Source: PoT sp049331405
GTDB taxonomy: Bacteria > Planctomycetota > Planctomycetia > Isosphaerales > Isosphaeraceae
NCBI RefSeq assembly: GCF_049331405.1
Contig: NZ_CP186274.1
Location: 3,906,001 to 3,970,000 of the forward strand
Direction: 5' to 3'
Length of the DNA stretch: 64,000 nucleotides
Under the pieces are notes generated by a model. The model had not been told where the DNA came from and ran no database searches. It saw only the letters and a program-made list of their open reading frames with translations. Below, in pieces: positions 35,951-44,771 of the stretch. The stretch's first letter is position 1. Each line of letters begins with the position of its first letter. A program made the translations under genes and the position numbers.

Positions 35951-37066
35951 TCAGGTCTGATGGAGGCGTTGCAGCCACTCTCGCAAGATCGCCTGGAGGC
36001 GGGTATCGCACTCTATTAAGGTAGCGCCGTGGGCGAAAACGGTCAGGATGGGATCGCCTGCACCGATCTCTGTACCAGGCGAAGGGATGTCGGCAAGCTC
36101 GCGAAACCCAACAGGGTCGAACGACGAGGAAAGCGTCTTGGAGATTTCCGGGAATACGAGAGACCTCGAAGCGAACAGGACTCGCTTGCCTACGTACGCC
36201 CAACTCGGCAATGCGAGCTTTTCAGTGAGCTCGGTCGTTCCGAAGGCCCGTGCGTGTTCACCGATGAATGAACAACCGAGTGCCAGTTCCAGCACTTCGA
36301 CCGACGCCGTGTATCTCGGATTGAGCTCGACCGGCCACACCCCCGCTTCATTCAAGAGGAAGTCCACCCCGAAAAGTCCCCGCAGGCCGAACTCTCGCTG
36401 CAAGACCTCTCCCATCCGACGAAGCGTCTCAAACGTTGCATCGTCGAATGGGTAAGGCCCGATGGACCCCGCATAGGCGAAGTCCGAACTCGCCCTCCCC
36501 GTCAATTGGCGTGTACCGCCGAGGAATCTGCATCCTCCCTCGCTTCCGACGAATATCGCCGAGCAACTGACTCCGGCAATCCGTTCCTGAAAGTAACAGC
36601 CGCGCGCCGTCGGACGCCAAGACTCGTGGAGCAATTCAATCCCCTCGCCTCCTCCGGAGTCGAATGGCTTGACCAGAAACGCGGCAACCCGGGGCAACTC
36701 GTCGCGTCGAGCGGCGACCTTCGGCGAAACGAATCCATGCTCGAGGAGAACTTGATGCAATCGGAAGGGATCGCGGACGAGGCGTAGGACCTCGGCACCA
36801 TTACCCCATAGAGGTCGTCGGGCGGCGATGGCCTCGACGAGGTCCGGCGCGTTCTCGATCGCCCCCGTATACATCCACGGAGCAGGAGGTGAGTCTATGA
36901 TGAGATGTTCGAGAGCCTGCGGGTAGGCAGCCAGGGGGATCGGCCGGACCGGGCAGGACTCCCTCAGGTCGAGGTCGGCGAAGAGGTCGAAGCAGATGGG
37001 AGAGAGCCCGGCGCGGATCGCGGAGAATGCGGCGGCGCGGGTGCTCGCGCCAGCGATCACCAGCAT
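35951..37066 (-). CDS. ATP-grasp protein of the C1 (H4MPT) neighbourhood
   Basis: A 371-residue protein from ATG 37066, which has AAGGGG upstream; the frame is open to 37447 but that extension is antisense to another gene. It opens with MLVIAGASTRAAAFSAIRAG, then an ATP-grasp core: LVKPFDSGGGEGIEL, CYFQERIAGVSCSAIFVG, and the metal-binding end GLFGVDFLLNEAGVWPVELN. ATP-grasp genes of this type occur in H4MPT clusters of planctomycetes and methylotrophs, where a role in cofactor assembly (ligation) is suspected. fae and mtdB lie nearby on the other strand. The substrate is unknown. Confidence 0.82.
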   Translation of the reverse strand: MLVIAGASTRAAAFSAIRAGLSPICFDLFADLDLRESCPVRPIPLAAYPQALEHLIIDSPPAPWMYTGAIENAPDLVEAIAARRPLWGNGAEVLRLVRDPFRLHQVLLEHGFVSPKVAARRDELPRVAAFLVKPFDSGGGEGIELLHESWRPTARGCYFQERIAGVSCSAIFVGSEGGCRFLGGTRQLTGRASSDFAYAGSIGPYPFDDATFETLRRMGEVLQREFGLRGLFGVDFLLNEAGVWPVELNPRYTASVEVLELALGCSFIGEHARAFGTTELTEKLALPSWAYVGKRVLFASRSLVFPEISKTLSSSFDPVGFRELADIPSPGTEIGAGDPILTVFAHGATLIECDTRLQAILREWLQRLHQT

Positions 37067-37203
37067 GGCGTCACGCGCCCCTTGAAGGGTATTCCTCGAA
37101 ATGCGGCCCGGAAACGACGAATGCAACGACAGGCACCGAAGCCCATCGTTGCATCGAATATTGGACACAAGACGCGATGACTCGCGTATGGGTCGACGTC
37201 GAA

Positions 37204-37545
37204 TTATTCCTTGGTCGGCTTGATCTCGGTGGCGGTGAAGACCTGCTTGCCGTCCTCTTCCTTCACGGTGCCCTTCGCGGTCACCTTGGCCGGCTCGTCC
37301 TTGCTGGCGGTGCAGATCTTGAGGCCGCTGTGGGCGGTATTGCTGACCTTGTTCTTCTCGAGGTAGTAGGTGGTCTTCTTGCCGTCCTTCTCGACGGTGA
37401 TCGTGTTCTGGCAGGTCTTCGTTTCCTTGAGGGCGCACTTCGCGCACACGGCATCACCCGTGATCGTGATCTCCTCAGCGGCGAAGGCCAGGGTCAGGCC
37501 CGAGAAGAGGACGGCCACGGCCAGCAGCGGAAACACCTTACGCAT
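37204..37545 (-). CDS. Small secreted Cys-containing protein (DUF6370-like)
   Basis: A 113-residue protein with a signal peptide (MRKVFPLLAVAVLFSGLTLA) and a mature domain beginning EEITITGDAVCAKCALKETK, with a further Cys in TCQNTI and another in GLKICTAS. The pattern CAKC...KTC...C and the closing AKGTVKEEDGKQVFTATEIK resemble small planctomycete exported proteins with a conserved beta fold. It might bind a metal through the cysteines; no function is known. Confidence 0.75.
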   Translation of the reverse strand: MRKVFPLLAVAVLFSGLTLAFAAEEITITGDAVCAKCALKETKTCQNTITVEKDGKKTTYYLEKNKVSNTAHSGLKICTASKDEPAKVTAKGTVKEEDGKQVFTATEIKPTKE

Positions 37546-37700
37546 TTGCCGATCTCCAGTATCAGTAAGGGAACGAACGACCCCCGTGGGATCGTCGAAC
37601 TTTCGGCGCGCAATAGTCGTGCCGATGAGGTCATTGAATCAGTTGGCGCACGGGTTAACAACACTTTTTTCGCCAAATGATTAACATTCGAGCGTGGGGG

Positions 37701-37728
37701 TTGCGGACGCCTACCAGCCTGTTATGAT
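37701..37728 (+). promoter_or_regulatory. Candidate fae promoter
   Basis: TTGCGG (37701-37706) and TATGAT (37723-37728) are separated by 16 bases, about 90 bases upstream of the fae start. Confidence 0.45.
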
Positions 37729-37820
37729 TCGAGACCATACATCAGGCCGGTGCCCGCATTCTCGACAGTACGGGCCGTGCGGCGGCCTTCGATTCAAGAC
37801 ATCCTGAGGAGAGAATCCCG

Positions 37821-38327
37821 ATGGGCAGCGACTTGACCATGAACATTGGTGAGGCCCTGGTCGGCGAAGGCAACGAGATCGCGCACATTGACCTCCTGAT
37901 CGGCACCAAGACCGGCCCTGTCGGCGCGGCCTTCGCCAACGCCCTCTCCACCCAGTCGGCCGGTCACACGAATCTCCTCGCCGTCCTCACGCCGAATGTC
38001 GTCGCCAAGCCGGCGACCGTCATGATCACCAAGGTCACGATCAAGGGCATGAAGCAGGCCGTCCAGATGTTCGGCCCCGCCCAGTACGCCGTCGCCAAGG
38101 CGGTCGCCGACAGCGTCGCCGACGGCACCATCCCCAAGGATAAGGCCGAAGACCTCGTCATCGTCTGCGGCGTCTTCATCCACCCGGCTGCCGAAGACAA
38201 CGCCAAGATCCTCAAGTTCAACTACGAGGCCACCAAGCTCTCCATCCAGCGCGCGATGAAGAGCCTGCCCTCCATCGACGAGATCACCGCCCAGAAGGAT
38301 TCGGTCTCTCATCCGTTCGCCTCCTGA
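37821..38327 (+). CDS. fae: Formaldehyde-activating enzyme
   Basis: A 168-residue enzyme from ATG 37821, with GGAGAG upstream. It begins with the family signature GEALVGEGNEIAHIDLLIGT, in which the His is the proposed catalytic residue, and continues with GAAFANALSTQSAGHTNLLA, FGPAQYAVAKAVADSVADG and FIHPAAED. Fae joins formaldehyde to tetrahydromethanopterin to give methylene-H4MPT, the substrate of MtdB at 38657. In planctomycetes this H4MPT route is thought to serve formaldehyde detoxification. A structured segment separates it from mtdB. Confidence 0.95.
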   Translation: MGSDLTMNIGEALVGEGNEIAHIDLLIGTKTGPVGAAFANALSTQSAGHTNLLAVLTPNVVAKPATVMITKVTIKGMKQAVQMFGPAQYAVAKAVADSVADGTIPKDKAEDLVIVCGVFIHPAAEDNAKILKFNYEATKLSIQRAMKSLPSIDEITAQKDSVSHPFAS

Positions 38328-38359
38328 GCCATTCGCCCGCTCTGAATTTCTCGGGAAAG

Positions 38360-38450
38360 CCCTGGGAATGCGGCCGGAATGATTCCATAGGGGGATTCAT
38401 AGGCATCGTCCAGGGAGGATTGGCCTGATCCCCCTCCGCATTCACCAGGG
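38360..38450 (+). ncRNA. Strongly structured segment between fae and mtdB
   Basis: An outer stem pairs 38360-38373 with 38436-38450 (14 bp, one bulged base). Directly inside its 3' side an 8-bp perfect stem pairs AGGGGGAT (38389-38396) with ATCCCCCT (38428-38435). A short GGAA/TTCC hairpin (38376-38386) and AGGC/GCCT (38401-38404, 38423-38426) fill the remaining space, forming a multi-branched fold. No T-tract follows. It could be a cis-regulatory RNA for mtdB, a processing site, or an unusual terminator of fae. Confidence 0.4.
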
Positions 38451-38656
38451 AATTCCGTTCACGCCTCCGGCTCTTTCGTCAGATCGGTGATTCGCCGAAC
38501 TTTCCCCTTGCCTCCGCATGGGCGATCGTCGTCCACCGGCACAAGCGGGCTAAGACGAAAATTTCGCCTCAGGCTCGGCCTCTCATCACGCCAGGCACTT
38601 ATCTTGGTGCGTGCAACTGGCAGATCTAATTGATTCACCTCGTGGCTCGACCTGCG

Positions 38657-39523
38657 ATGAAGCCCTCCATCCTCCTGCAACTCGACACGGACCCGCACCC
38701 GAGCGTCTTCGACGGCGTGGTGGCCGTCGATGCCGGCGTCGACCATTTGTTCCGTCACGGCGGGGTCACGCCCGACGCGGCCAGGAACCTCGTCTACGGG
38801 GCCCTCTTCACTCGAGGTGGGGGCGACCTTCAACGCACGGCGATCTTCATCGGCGGCTCCGACGTCTCTGCCGGCGAGGCCCTCCTCAAGGCGGTCAAGA
38901 AGACCTTCTTCGCCGACTTCCGCGTCTCCGTCCTCTTCGACGCCAACGGGTGCAACACGACCGCCGCCGCGGCCGTCCTTGCGGCCCTCGAAGGCTCGGG
39001 CGGCTCGGTCAAGGGCCGGCGAGCGGCCGTCCTCGGCGGGACGGGGCCGGTCGGCCAGCGAGTCGCACGCCTCCTGGCCCGGCTAGGTGCATCCGTCGCG
39101 CTCGGCTCGCGGATCCTGGAGAAAGCCAAGGCGACCGCCGAATCCCTGAAGGGGACATCCGGCGTCGAGGTTGATGCCTTTGCGCAATCTTCTCATGAAG
39201 AGTTGCAGGCGTCGCTACGTGGAGCTTCCATCGTCGTTACCGCGGGCACGACCGGCGTCGAACTGCTGCCGGCGGACGTCCTGGCGAACTTGCCCGACCT
39301 GAAGGTTGCCATCGACCTGAACGCCGTCCCGCCGCTGGGGATCGCGGGGATCTCGGTGACGGACAAGGGGACCGACCGCTCCGGCGTCCGCTGCTGGGGG
39401 GCCCTCGGCGTCGGCGGGACGAAGATGAAAATCCACCGGAAAGCGATTGCCGAATTGTTCACGTCGAAAGACAAGATCCTCGACGCCGAGGAAATCCTCG
39501 AAATTGGCCAGGGCCTGGGCTGA
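38657..39523 (+). CDS. mtdB: NAD(P)-dependent methylene-H4MPT dehydrogenase
   Basis: A 288-residue protein from ATG 38657 (MKPSILLQLDTDPHPSVFDG); the frame opens at 38630. The N-terminal domain has VDAGVDHLFRHGGVTPDAAR and the substrate-site-like GGSDVSAGEALLKAVKK; the C-terminal Rossmann domain has VLGGTGPVGQRVARLLARLG and ITVTAG-type segment SIVVTAGTTGVELLPAD. It oxidises methylene-H4MPT to methenyl-H4MPT with NAD(P), downstream of Fae. It is followed three bases later by the DUF1464 gene. Confidence 0.9.
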   Translation: MKPSILLQLDTDPHPSVFDGVVAVDAGVDHLFRHGGVTPDAARNLVYGALFTRGGGDLQRTAIFIGGSDVSAGEALLKAVKKTFFADFRVSVLFDANGCNTTAAAAVLAALEGSGGSVKGRRAAVLGGTGPVGQRVARLLARLGASVALGSRILEKAKATAESLKGTSGVEVDAFAQSSHEELQASLRGASIVVTAGTTGVELLPADVLANLPDLKVAIDLNAVPPLGIAGISVTDKGTDRSGVRCWGALGVGGTKMKIHRKAIAELFTSKDKILDAEEILEIGQGLG

Positions 39524-39526
39524 GGC

Positions 39527-40561
39527 ATGGTCCGGGTCGTCGGAACGGACCCCGGCACGAGCAGCCTCGACCTGCTGCTGCTCGAAGACGGCCTGGTCGT
39601 CGACCAGGCCAGACTCTCGCCCGATGCCCTCTGCGCCGACCCACAGGCCCTCTCCAAAGTCCTCGATCGATTCGGCTCCGTTGACCTGATCGCTGGGCCT
39701 TCGGGCTATGGCTTGCCGCTCATCCATGGCCGTGATCTCGACGAATCCCACCTCGACCAGATGAGCCTCGTCCGCCCCGACCAGCGCGGGACGGGGAGCG
39801 GTGTCATCGGCTTCCGTTCCTGGGTGCGAGCCCTCGCGAGTTCGGGGCGGCCGGTTATCTTCCTGCCTGGCGGCGTCCACCTCCCGACGATCCCCCGGCA
39901 TCGCAAGGTGAACACGATCGATATGGGGACGGCCGACAAGGTCGCCGTCGCGGCACTCGCAACTCATTTCGATTGTCTAATGCGTTCGATCGCATTCGAA
40001 GAGTCGACGTTCGCCGTCGTGGAGTTGGGCTCGGTCTTTTCGGCGGTGCTCGTCGTGGAACGAGGCCGACTTGTAGATGCGGCGGCGGGGAGTCGCGGCC
40101 CGATCGGACATGGATCCGGCGGCAGTTGGGATGGGGAGACGGCCTACTGGTTCTCGCCGCTCACCAAGGACGACCTCTTTCGAGGAGGCTTTCGCGACCT
40201 CGATGCGTCGGGCACCGAGGCCTTCCGCGAGTCGTTGCGGAAGCATGTCGCTGGGCTCCAATCCGTCACCCACTTCGACCGCATTTATCTCTCCGGCGCC
40301 TCGGCCACGCATCCGGCTCTCGGACCACTCGCGGAGGATGCGCTACAGCCACTCGCCCGGGTGATCCCATTGCCATCAGTCCCCGGAGCCTGGGTCAAGC
40401 ATGCCGCGCAAGGGGCGGCCCTCCTGGCCGATGGACTCGCCGGCGGAATCCATGCTCCCCTGGTCGAATCCTTCCAGTTCCGGGCCGCGACCGGCACGGT
40501 TTGGGCTCATCTCAGCCGATACGGGAGGTTACAGGAAAGCCTACCGCCAGGAATCTCCTAA
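39527..40561 (+). CDS. DUF1464 family protein (butyrate-kinase-like)
   Basis: A 344-residue protein from ATG 39527, three bases after mtdB. It has an actin/ASKHA-type fold: the phosphate-binding VRVVGTDPGTSSLDLLLLED at the N-terminus, an IDMGTADKVAVAALATH segment, and VVELGSVFSAVLVVERGRLV with the glycine-rich GPIGHGSGGSWDGE. Homologues (DUF1464) are found in archaea and in bacterial H4MPT clusters, where their role is unresolved. Coupling to mtdB suggests a role in H4MPT-linked C1 metabolism or cofactor synthesis. Confidence 0.82.
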   Translation: MVRVVGTDPGTSSLDLLLLEDGLVVDQARLSPDALCADPQALSKVLDRFGSVDLIAGPSGYGLPLIHGRDLDESHLDQMSLVRPDQRGTGSGVIGFRSWVRALASSGRPVIFLPGGVHLPTIPRHRKVNTIDMGTADKVAVAALATHFDCLMRSIAFEESTFAVVELGSVFSAVLVVERGRLVDAAAGSRGPIGHGSGGSWDGETAYWFSPLTKDDLFRGGFRDLDASGTEAFRESLRKHVAGLQSVTHFDRIYLSGASATHPALGPLAEDALQPLARVIPLPSVPGAWVKHAAQGAALLADGLAGGIHAPLVESFQFRAATGTVWAHLSRYGRLQESLPPGIS

Positions 40562-40602
40562 CGCCGAGCCTATCCGATCCATCCTGATAAGGTTTTATCA
40601 TC

Positions 40603-41283
40603 ATGTCGGTTGCCGTTGAAATCTGCGTCGTCGGCGTCCCATCAGCGGTCGCCGCGGCCGAGGGGGGTGCCGATCGGGTCGAGCTTTGCGAATATCTGGA
40701 AGTCGGAGGGGTCACCCCTAGTGCAGGAGCGATCCAACTCGCTTGCGAGCGCCTGGCCATCCCCGTCCAGGTCCTTATTCGCCCTCGCCCGGGCGATTTC
40801 GTCTACTCGCTCATCGAAATGGATGTCATGGCGCGGGACATTGCGATCGCCAAATCCCTTGGAGCGGCGGCGGTCGTGCTGGGCGTGCTGGATTCTCGTG
40901 GAGCGATCGACGTTGACCGTACCGCCAAGCTCGTCGAGTTGGCGCGGCCGATGTCGGTCACGTTCCATAAGGCGTTCGATGAATGCAAGGACCCCAAGGC
41001 GGCTCTCGAGTCTCTCTGCCAAATCGGGGTCGACCGGGTCCTGACCTCGGGGCAGAGCCCTTCCGCCCGGGAAGGGATGGACATTCTGCGCCGCCTGAAT
41101 GAGCAGGCTGCGGGGCGGTTGGCGGTGATGGCCGGCGGTCGGATTGCGGAGGCCGACATCAGGCCGTTCATCGGTGCCGGCCTCCGCGAGATCCACATAG
41201 GTTCTCATGTTTGCGATGAGAACAGGACGAGTGCCTTGAAGGTCCGTCGGCTCGTCGAGCTCGCCCGCCTGCTGGGCACGTGA
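40603..41283 (+). CDS. cutC: CutC family protein
   Basis: A 226-residue TIM-barrel protein. The family signature is complete: AVAAAEGGADRVELCEYLEV, VLIRPRPGDFVYS, VTFHKAFDECKDPKAALESL and MAGGRIAEADIRPF. CutC was first linked to copper homeostasis in Escherichia coli, but its reaction is uncertain. It follows the DUF1464 gene by 41 bases in the C1 group, and may simply be co-transcribed. It converges on the next gene. Confidence 0.92.
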   Translation: MSVAVEICVVGVPSAVAAAEGGADRVELCEYLEVGGVTPSAGAIQLACERLAIPVQVLIRPRPGDFVYSLIEMDVMARDIAIAKSLGAAAVVLGVLDSRGAIDVDRTAKLVELARPMSVTFHKAFDECKDPKAALESLCQIGVDRVLTSGQSPSAREGMDILRRLNEQAAGRLAVMAGGRIAEADIRPFIGAGLREIHIGSHVCDENRTSALKVRRLVELARLLGT

Positions 41284-41298
41284 GGCCGGGCGGGAAGG

Positions 41299-42663
41299 TC
41301 AGCTTTGCGGCTTGGGGGCGTAGCGGTCGAGGCCCAGGGGTTCGGGCGTGTCCTTGGTGATAATCTCCCAACTCGATCCCATCTCGCGCATCGGCCGGTA
41401 GTTGATGGGCGAATAGGAGAAGCGGAGCTGCGGCGTCTCGATGGCCTTGCCCTCGGCGATGTAGGAATCCATAGCCGAGTCCAGGATACCGCTGGTCATC
41501 AAGGTCCGCTCCACGGGATAGGGAGCTTTGCCCGTATGGAACATCGTCTGGATCGCGTGGGAGAGGGCCTTGAACAGGTTGCGGTTTTGCCAGGGCCCGA
41601 CGTAGAAGTGCGCGGCCCTCGGGGTTGTCTCGGCGCCGATGCGGGTGGCGAAGTTCCAGCGCGTGGCGTCGTCCCCGACCTTGAGGATCATCCCCTTGAG
41701 GCCGTCGACGTACTCGATCAGGATGCCATGCGTGTGAGACTTGGCGAACTGCTTTGCGAGGAGTTCCTGGACGGGGGCTGTGCCGGCTCCAAGCTCGGCG
41801 GTCATGGCCGCGCTTGCGAGTTCCAGGTTCCCGTCGATCTCCTTGGCGACGTCCCAGACCACGGACTGGGGCAGGAACTGAACCGACTTCACGCCGGTCT
41901 CGCCCCCTCGCCGTGACTCGACCATCGACTGGAGCACCTCGATCCCGTGGAAGTCGTACGACTCCAAGCCCCCGCCGTGAATGGACACGGCCTGGCGTAG
42001 CTCGGCACCTTCGGGGAGATCGAGGGGCGGTCGCCGCTGGGCGAGCGGGACGGAACTGCCCGCCATGAACGGGAAGTTGAGCCGGCGGGAGGTCTCGACC
42101 ATCTCGCGAGCCCAGTCCCAGCGATAAGACAGGTGCTTATCATTGAAAACGGGCACGACTCGACCGCTGTCCTCGAAGACCGCGACGATCTCGTCGAAGA
42201 ACCGCTTGCGAGGGTACTCCATCTGCTTCTTGGCGTTGACCGGATACTTCCCGTGCTCGCCGATCGAGAGCACGGCATCGACGGCCAGTTTGTCCCCGCC
42301 GCGGCAGAGGGCCTTGGCGATCGAGGGATAGATCGGGATCCCGACTTCCTTGGCGATCTCTTTCCCGATGTCCTTCGCCGGGACCTGGTCGAGGTAGAGG
42401 GCGACGATCTCGCAGCCCGACTCGGTCGACTTGCCGTTGAAGATGTACGGGTTGATGAAGTTCTCGAGGATCACGTGCGCATGGCTGCGATACGTGAACT
42501 CGGTCACGACCGCGGCGACTTTCACCTTCGGCCGATCGGTGGCCGCCGAGGCCCAGGGCTGCGCTCCAGGGCCGAGCATCAAGGATGCGCCGGCCACGCC
42601 CTGGCCGACTTGCCTCAGGAATTCCCGCCGATTCGACTGCCGAGGATCGAACGCTCGTCCCAT
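41299..42663 (-). CDS. Tat-exported protein of unknown function
   Basis: A 454-residue protein. The N-terminus is a twin-arginine signal (SNRREFLRQVGQGVAGASLM then an AxA-type site PWASAATD). The mature part begins KVKVAAVVTEFTYRSHAHVI and includes GEHGKYPVNAKKQMEYPRKR, FNDKHLSYRWDWAREMVE and FMAGSSVPLAQRRPPLDLPE. This resembles a Gfo/Idh/MocA-like fold without a clear Rossmann GxGxxG motif. Such exported oxidoreductase-like proteins are numerous in planctomycetes. It would depend on TatC (25692). No partner is adjacent. Confidence 0.75.
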   Translation of the reverse strand: MGRAFDPRQSNRREFLRQVGQGVAGASLMLGPGAQPWASAATDRPKVKVAAVVTEFTYRSHAHVILENFINPYIFNGKSTESGCEIVALYLDQVPAKDIGKEIAKEVGIPIYPSIAKALCRGGDKLAVDAVLSIGEHGKYPVNAKKQMEYPRKRFFDEIVAVFEDSGRVVPVFNDKHLSYRWDWAREMVETSRRLNFPFMAGSSVPLAQRRPPLDLPEGAELRQAVSIHGGGLESYDFHGIEVLQSMVESRRGGETGVKSVQFLPQSVVWDVAKEIDGNLELASAAMTAELGAGTAPVQELLAKQFAKSHTHGILIEYVDGLKGMILKVGDDATRWNFATRIGAETTPRAAHFYVGPWQNRNLFKALSHAIQTMFHTGKAPYPVERTLMTSGILDSAMDSYIAEGKAIETPQLRFSYSPINYRPMREMGSSWEIITKDTPEPLGLDRYAPKPQS

Positions 42664-42822
42664 CTTTCCTCCCGAAGCCGGGTACGGTGCCGCGTCTCGG
42701 CACCTTACCAGGACACGTTGGTGAGAGAGGCCTCAGTATCCTACGGCCGGCGAAATGTCGTGCAAGGTTTTAACAATCATCCGAGGCAAGGATCAACGGG
42801 TGCAGAAATCCTGGGCGCCCGA

Positions 42823-44313
42823 TCAATGACCGGCGGAGCCAAGGTCTTCTTGAGCCTCGGTGGGGCCGGCGGGGGCTTCCTCGGTCGTCTCGGCGGATGC
42901 CGTGACTACCGCCGGCGCGTCTTCCAGGGTCGAGGGGTCGGCGACGACTTCCTCGCCCTCGCTGAGCCCGTCCGTCACCTCGAGCTCGTCCTCGGTGAGG
43001 TGGCCGACCTGGATCGGGCGTCGCACGAGGTTCTCGTCGTCGGCGACGTAGCAGAACTCCACGCCATCCTCGACCTTGACCGCGCTCGGCGGCACGGTGA
43101 GGACGTCGTTGCGACGCGCCGTGTCGATCTCGACCTCGGCCGACATCCCCGGGCGTAAGCCATCGACCGGCGTGTCGACCTTGACGGTGGCGACGTAATA
43201 GGGGATCTGGCTGAACGGGTCGCGAGTCGGGAGTGCCGCGATGGTGACGACGTGGCCTTCGAGCTGACGATTCGAGATCCCTTCCACGCGGATCTTCGCC
43301 CGCTGGCCGTCGCGGACCTTGTCCACGACCGACTCGTGGAGCATGGCCGAGACTTCCATCCGGGAGAGGTCGGGCAGGTAGATGAGCGGTTGTTTCTGGC
43401 GGACGACCAGGCCTTCCTCGATCCGGACCTGGCGCCTCGGGTCGCTCGCATAGATGACGAAGCCGTCGTGAGGTGCGACGATCGTGCAATTCTTGATTTG
43501 CTTCTGGATCGACTCGAGCCGTTCGAGGTTGCGCTGGAGGCGTGCGCTCTGATACTTCAGGTTGAGCTCCGCCCCGTAGACGTTGCTCTCCAACTGATGC
43601 ACGGCCCTGGGTGCACCGAAGCGTCGGAAGAGGTCGAACTCGCCCTGCGACTGCTCCAGGGAGAAGGCCGCTCGTCGCTCATTGACCCGCTCGGCGGTGA
43701 GCTGGCCGACCGATGCATAGCCCTTCTCGAGCATGCGCTGGGTCCACCTCAGGCGGTCGCCGATCCGTTCGAGTTGGGCTCGTGCCAGGGCGATCCGGCC
43801 GTCATAGTCCTTGAGCGACTGGAGCAGGACGCCGTCGCGATACTCGTTGACCGCCATCTTGGCGACATCGAGGTTCAGCTTCGACTGGTAGTGGTCGGAC
43901 TTGGAGCGCTGGACGGTCATCTCCTGCTGGCGGAGCAACTCCTCATAATCGGAGGAGTCGAGGCGGCAGATGACATCTCCCTCTTTCACCTCGGTCCCTT
44001 CGGGGACGATGCTCAGGATCGTCGAAGCCCCCCCCGCGCTCATCCTCTTGCCGAAGACGCCGGCGTCGAGCATCTGGAGTTGACACTCGATGATCGTGCG
44101 ATCCGTGCTCTCCACCAGGCCCGAGGTCGTCACCGACACCCAGAGGTCCGACCGGCGGACGGTCGCCCGCCTCACGTTCTTCCATTCGACGAAGCTACGG
44201 GAGTTCTGCCGGTGCCACTGTTCCAACCTCGGGTAGGCCTTCCAGCCCACGACCGTGAGAGCCAGGCCGAGTCCGACCCAGAGATAACGCAAACGGCGCG
44301 TTTTCCGAAGCAT
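42823..44313 (-). CDS. HlyD-type membrane-fusion protein
   Basis: A 496-residue protein from ATG 44313, with GAGG upstream; the frame continues to 44463. A single membrane anchor (LRYLWVGLGLALTVVGWKAY) is followed by a biotinyl-lipoyl-like hairpin around VPEGTEVKEGDVICRLDSSD, a long coiled coil (about 125-270) and a second lipoyl half NCTIVAPHDGFVIYASDPRR. It ends in a beta-barrel (GMSAEVEIDTARRNDVLTVP) and an acidic Glu/Ala tail. It would bridge an inner-membrane exporter to the outer membrane, but no ABC, RND or TolC gene is adjacent. Confidence 0.88.
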   Translation of the reverse strand: MLRKTRRLRYLWVGLGLALTVVGWKAYPRLEQWHRQNSRSFVEWKNVRRATVRRSDLWVSVTTSGLVESTDRTIIECQLQMLDAGVFGKRMSAGGASTILSIVPEGTEVKEGDVICRLDSSDYEELLRQQEMTVQRSKSDHYQSKLNLDVAKMAVNEYRDGVLLQSLKDYDGRIALARAQLERIGDRLRWTQRMLEKGYASVGQLTAERVNERRAAFSLEQSQGEFDLFRRFGAPRAVHQLESNVYGAELNLKYQSARLQRNLERLESIQKQIKNCTIVAPHDGFVIYASDPRRQVRIEEGLVVRQKQPLIYLPDLSRMEVSAMLHESVVDKVRDGQRAKIRVEGISNRQLEGHVVTIAALPTRDPFSQIPYYVATVKVDTPVDGLRPGMSAEVEIDTARRNDVLTVPPSAVKVEDGVEFCYVADDENLVRRPIQVGHLTEDELEVTDGLSEGEEVVADPSTLEDAPAVVTASAETTEEAPAGPTEAQEDLGSAGH

Positions 44314-44771
44314 CTTTATATCTTCCTCTCGCTCTCGGCGTGGGAGGCCGCGAGGCGGGCCATTTCTTATGTGGGCTAGGTATTCGGGCGAGCAAGGACG
44401 CCAGCGAACCGCGTCGCCGGGGTCGTTGGCGTCGATCTTCGGGGGTGACGTCGAGAGGACCATCCTCGACGCATATTTGGCTTGGATTTCTCCGCGAAGG
44501 CGTGACCGAAATCGGAGCGGGCTGAAATCACTTCAATCGTGCGACAATACCCAAGCGCGGGTTCGTCGAACATGGGCGGGGCTTTGATCAATGTAACTGT
44601 CAAACAATCTTTCGACAAGACCAAGCGCCCTGGGCTGCTCACATCGGGACTTTTGCCGAGGGATGAGACCGGAGCTTACGCGTCACCTTGTCGATTGGAG
44701 CTTGTCGGACGATAATAGATCCACGGCCCAGGGAAACGACCCGTCGTATCGAAAAGATCGCTGGTGGGATT
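44314..44771. other. Intergenic region between divergent genes
   Basis: This 458-base stretch separates the HlyD-type gene from the U32 peptidase gene and must hold both promoters. No strong -35/-10 pair, repeat or RNA gene stands out. Short frames here have poor composition and are not called. Confidence 0.4.

Noticed and set aside
37067..37447. An N-terminal extension of the ATP-grasp protein
   Set aside because: It is basic, Gln/Arg-rich and overlaps the small secreted protein in another frame; the start at 37066 has a ribosome-binding site and begins the conserved domain.
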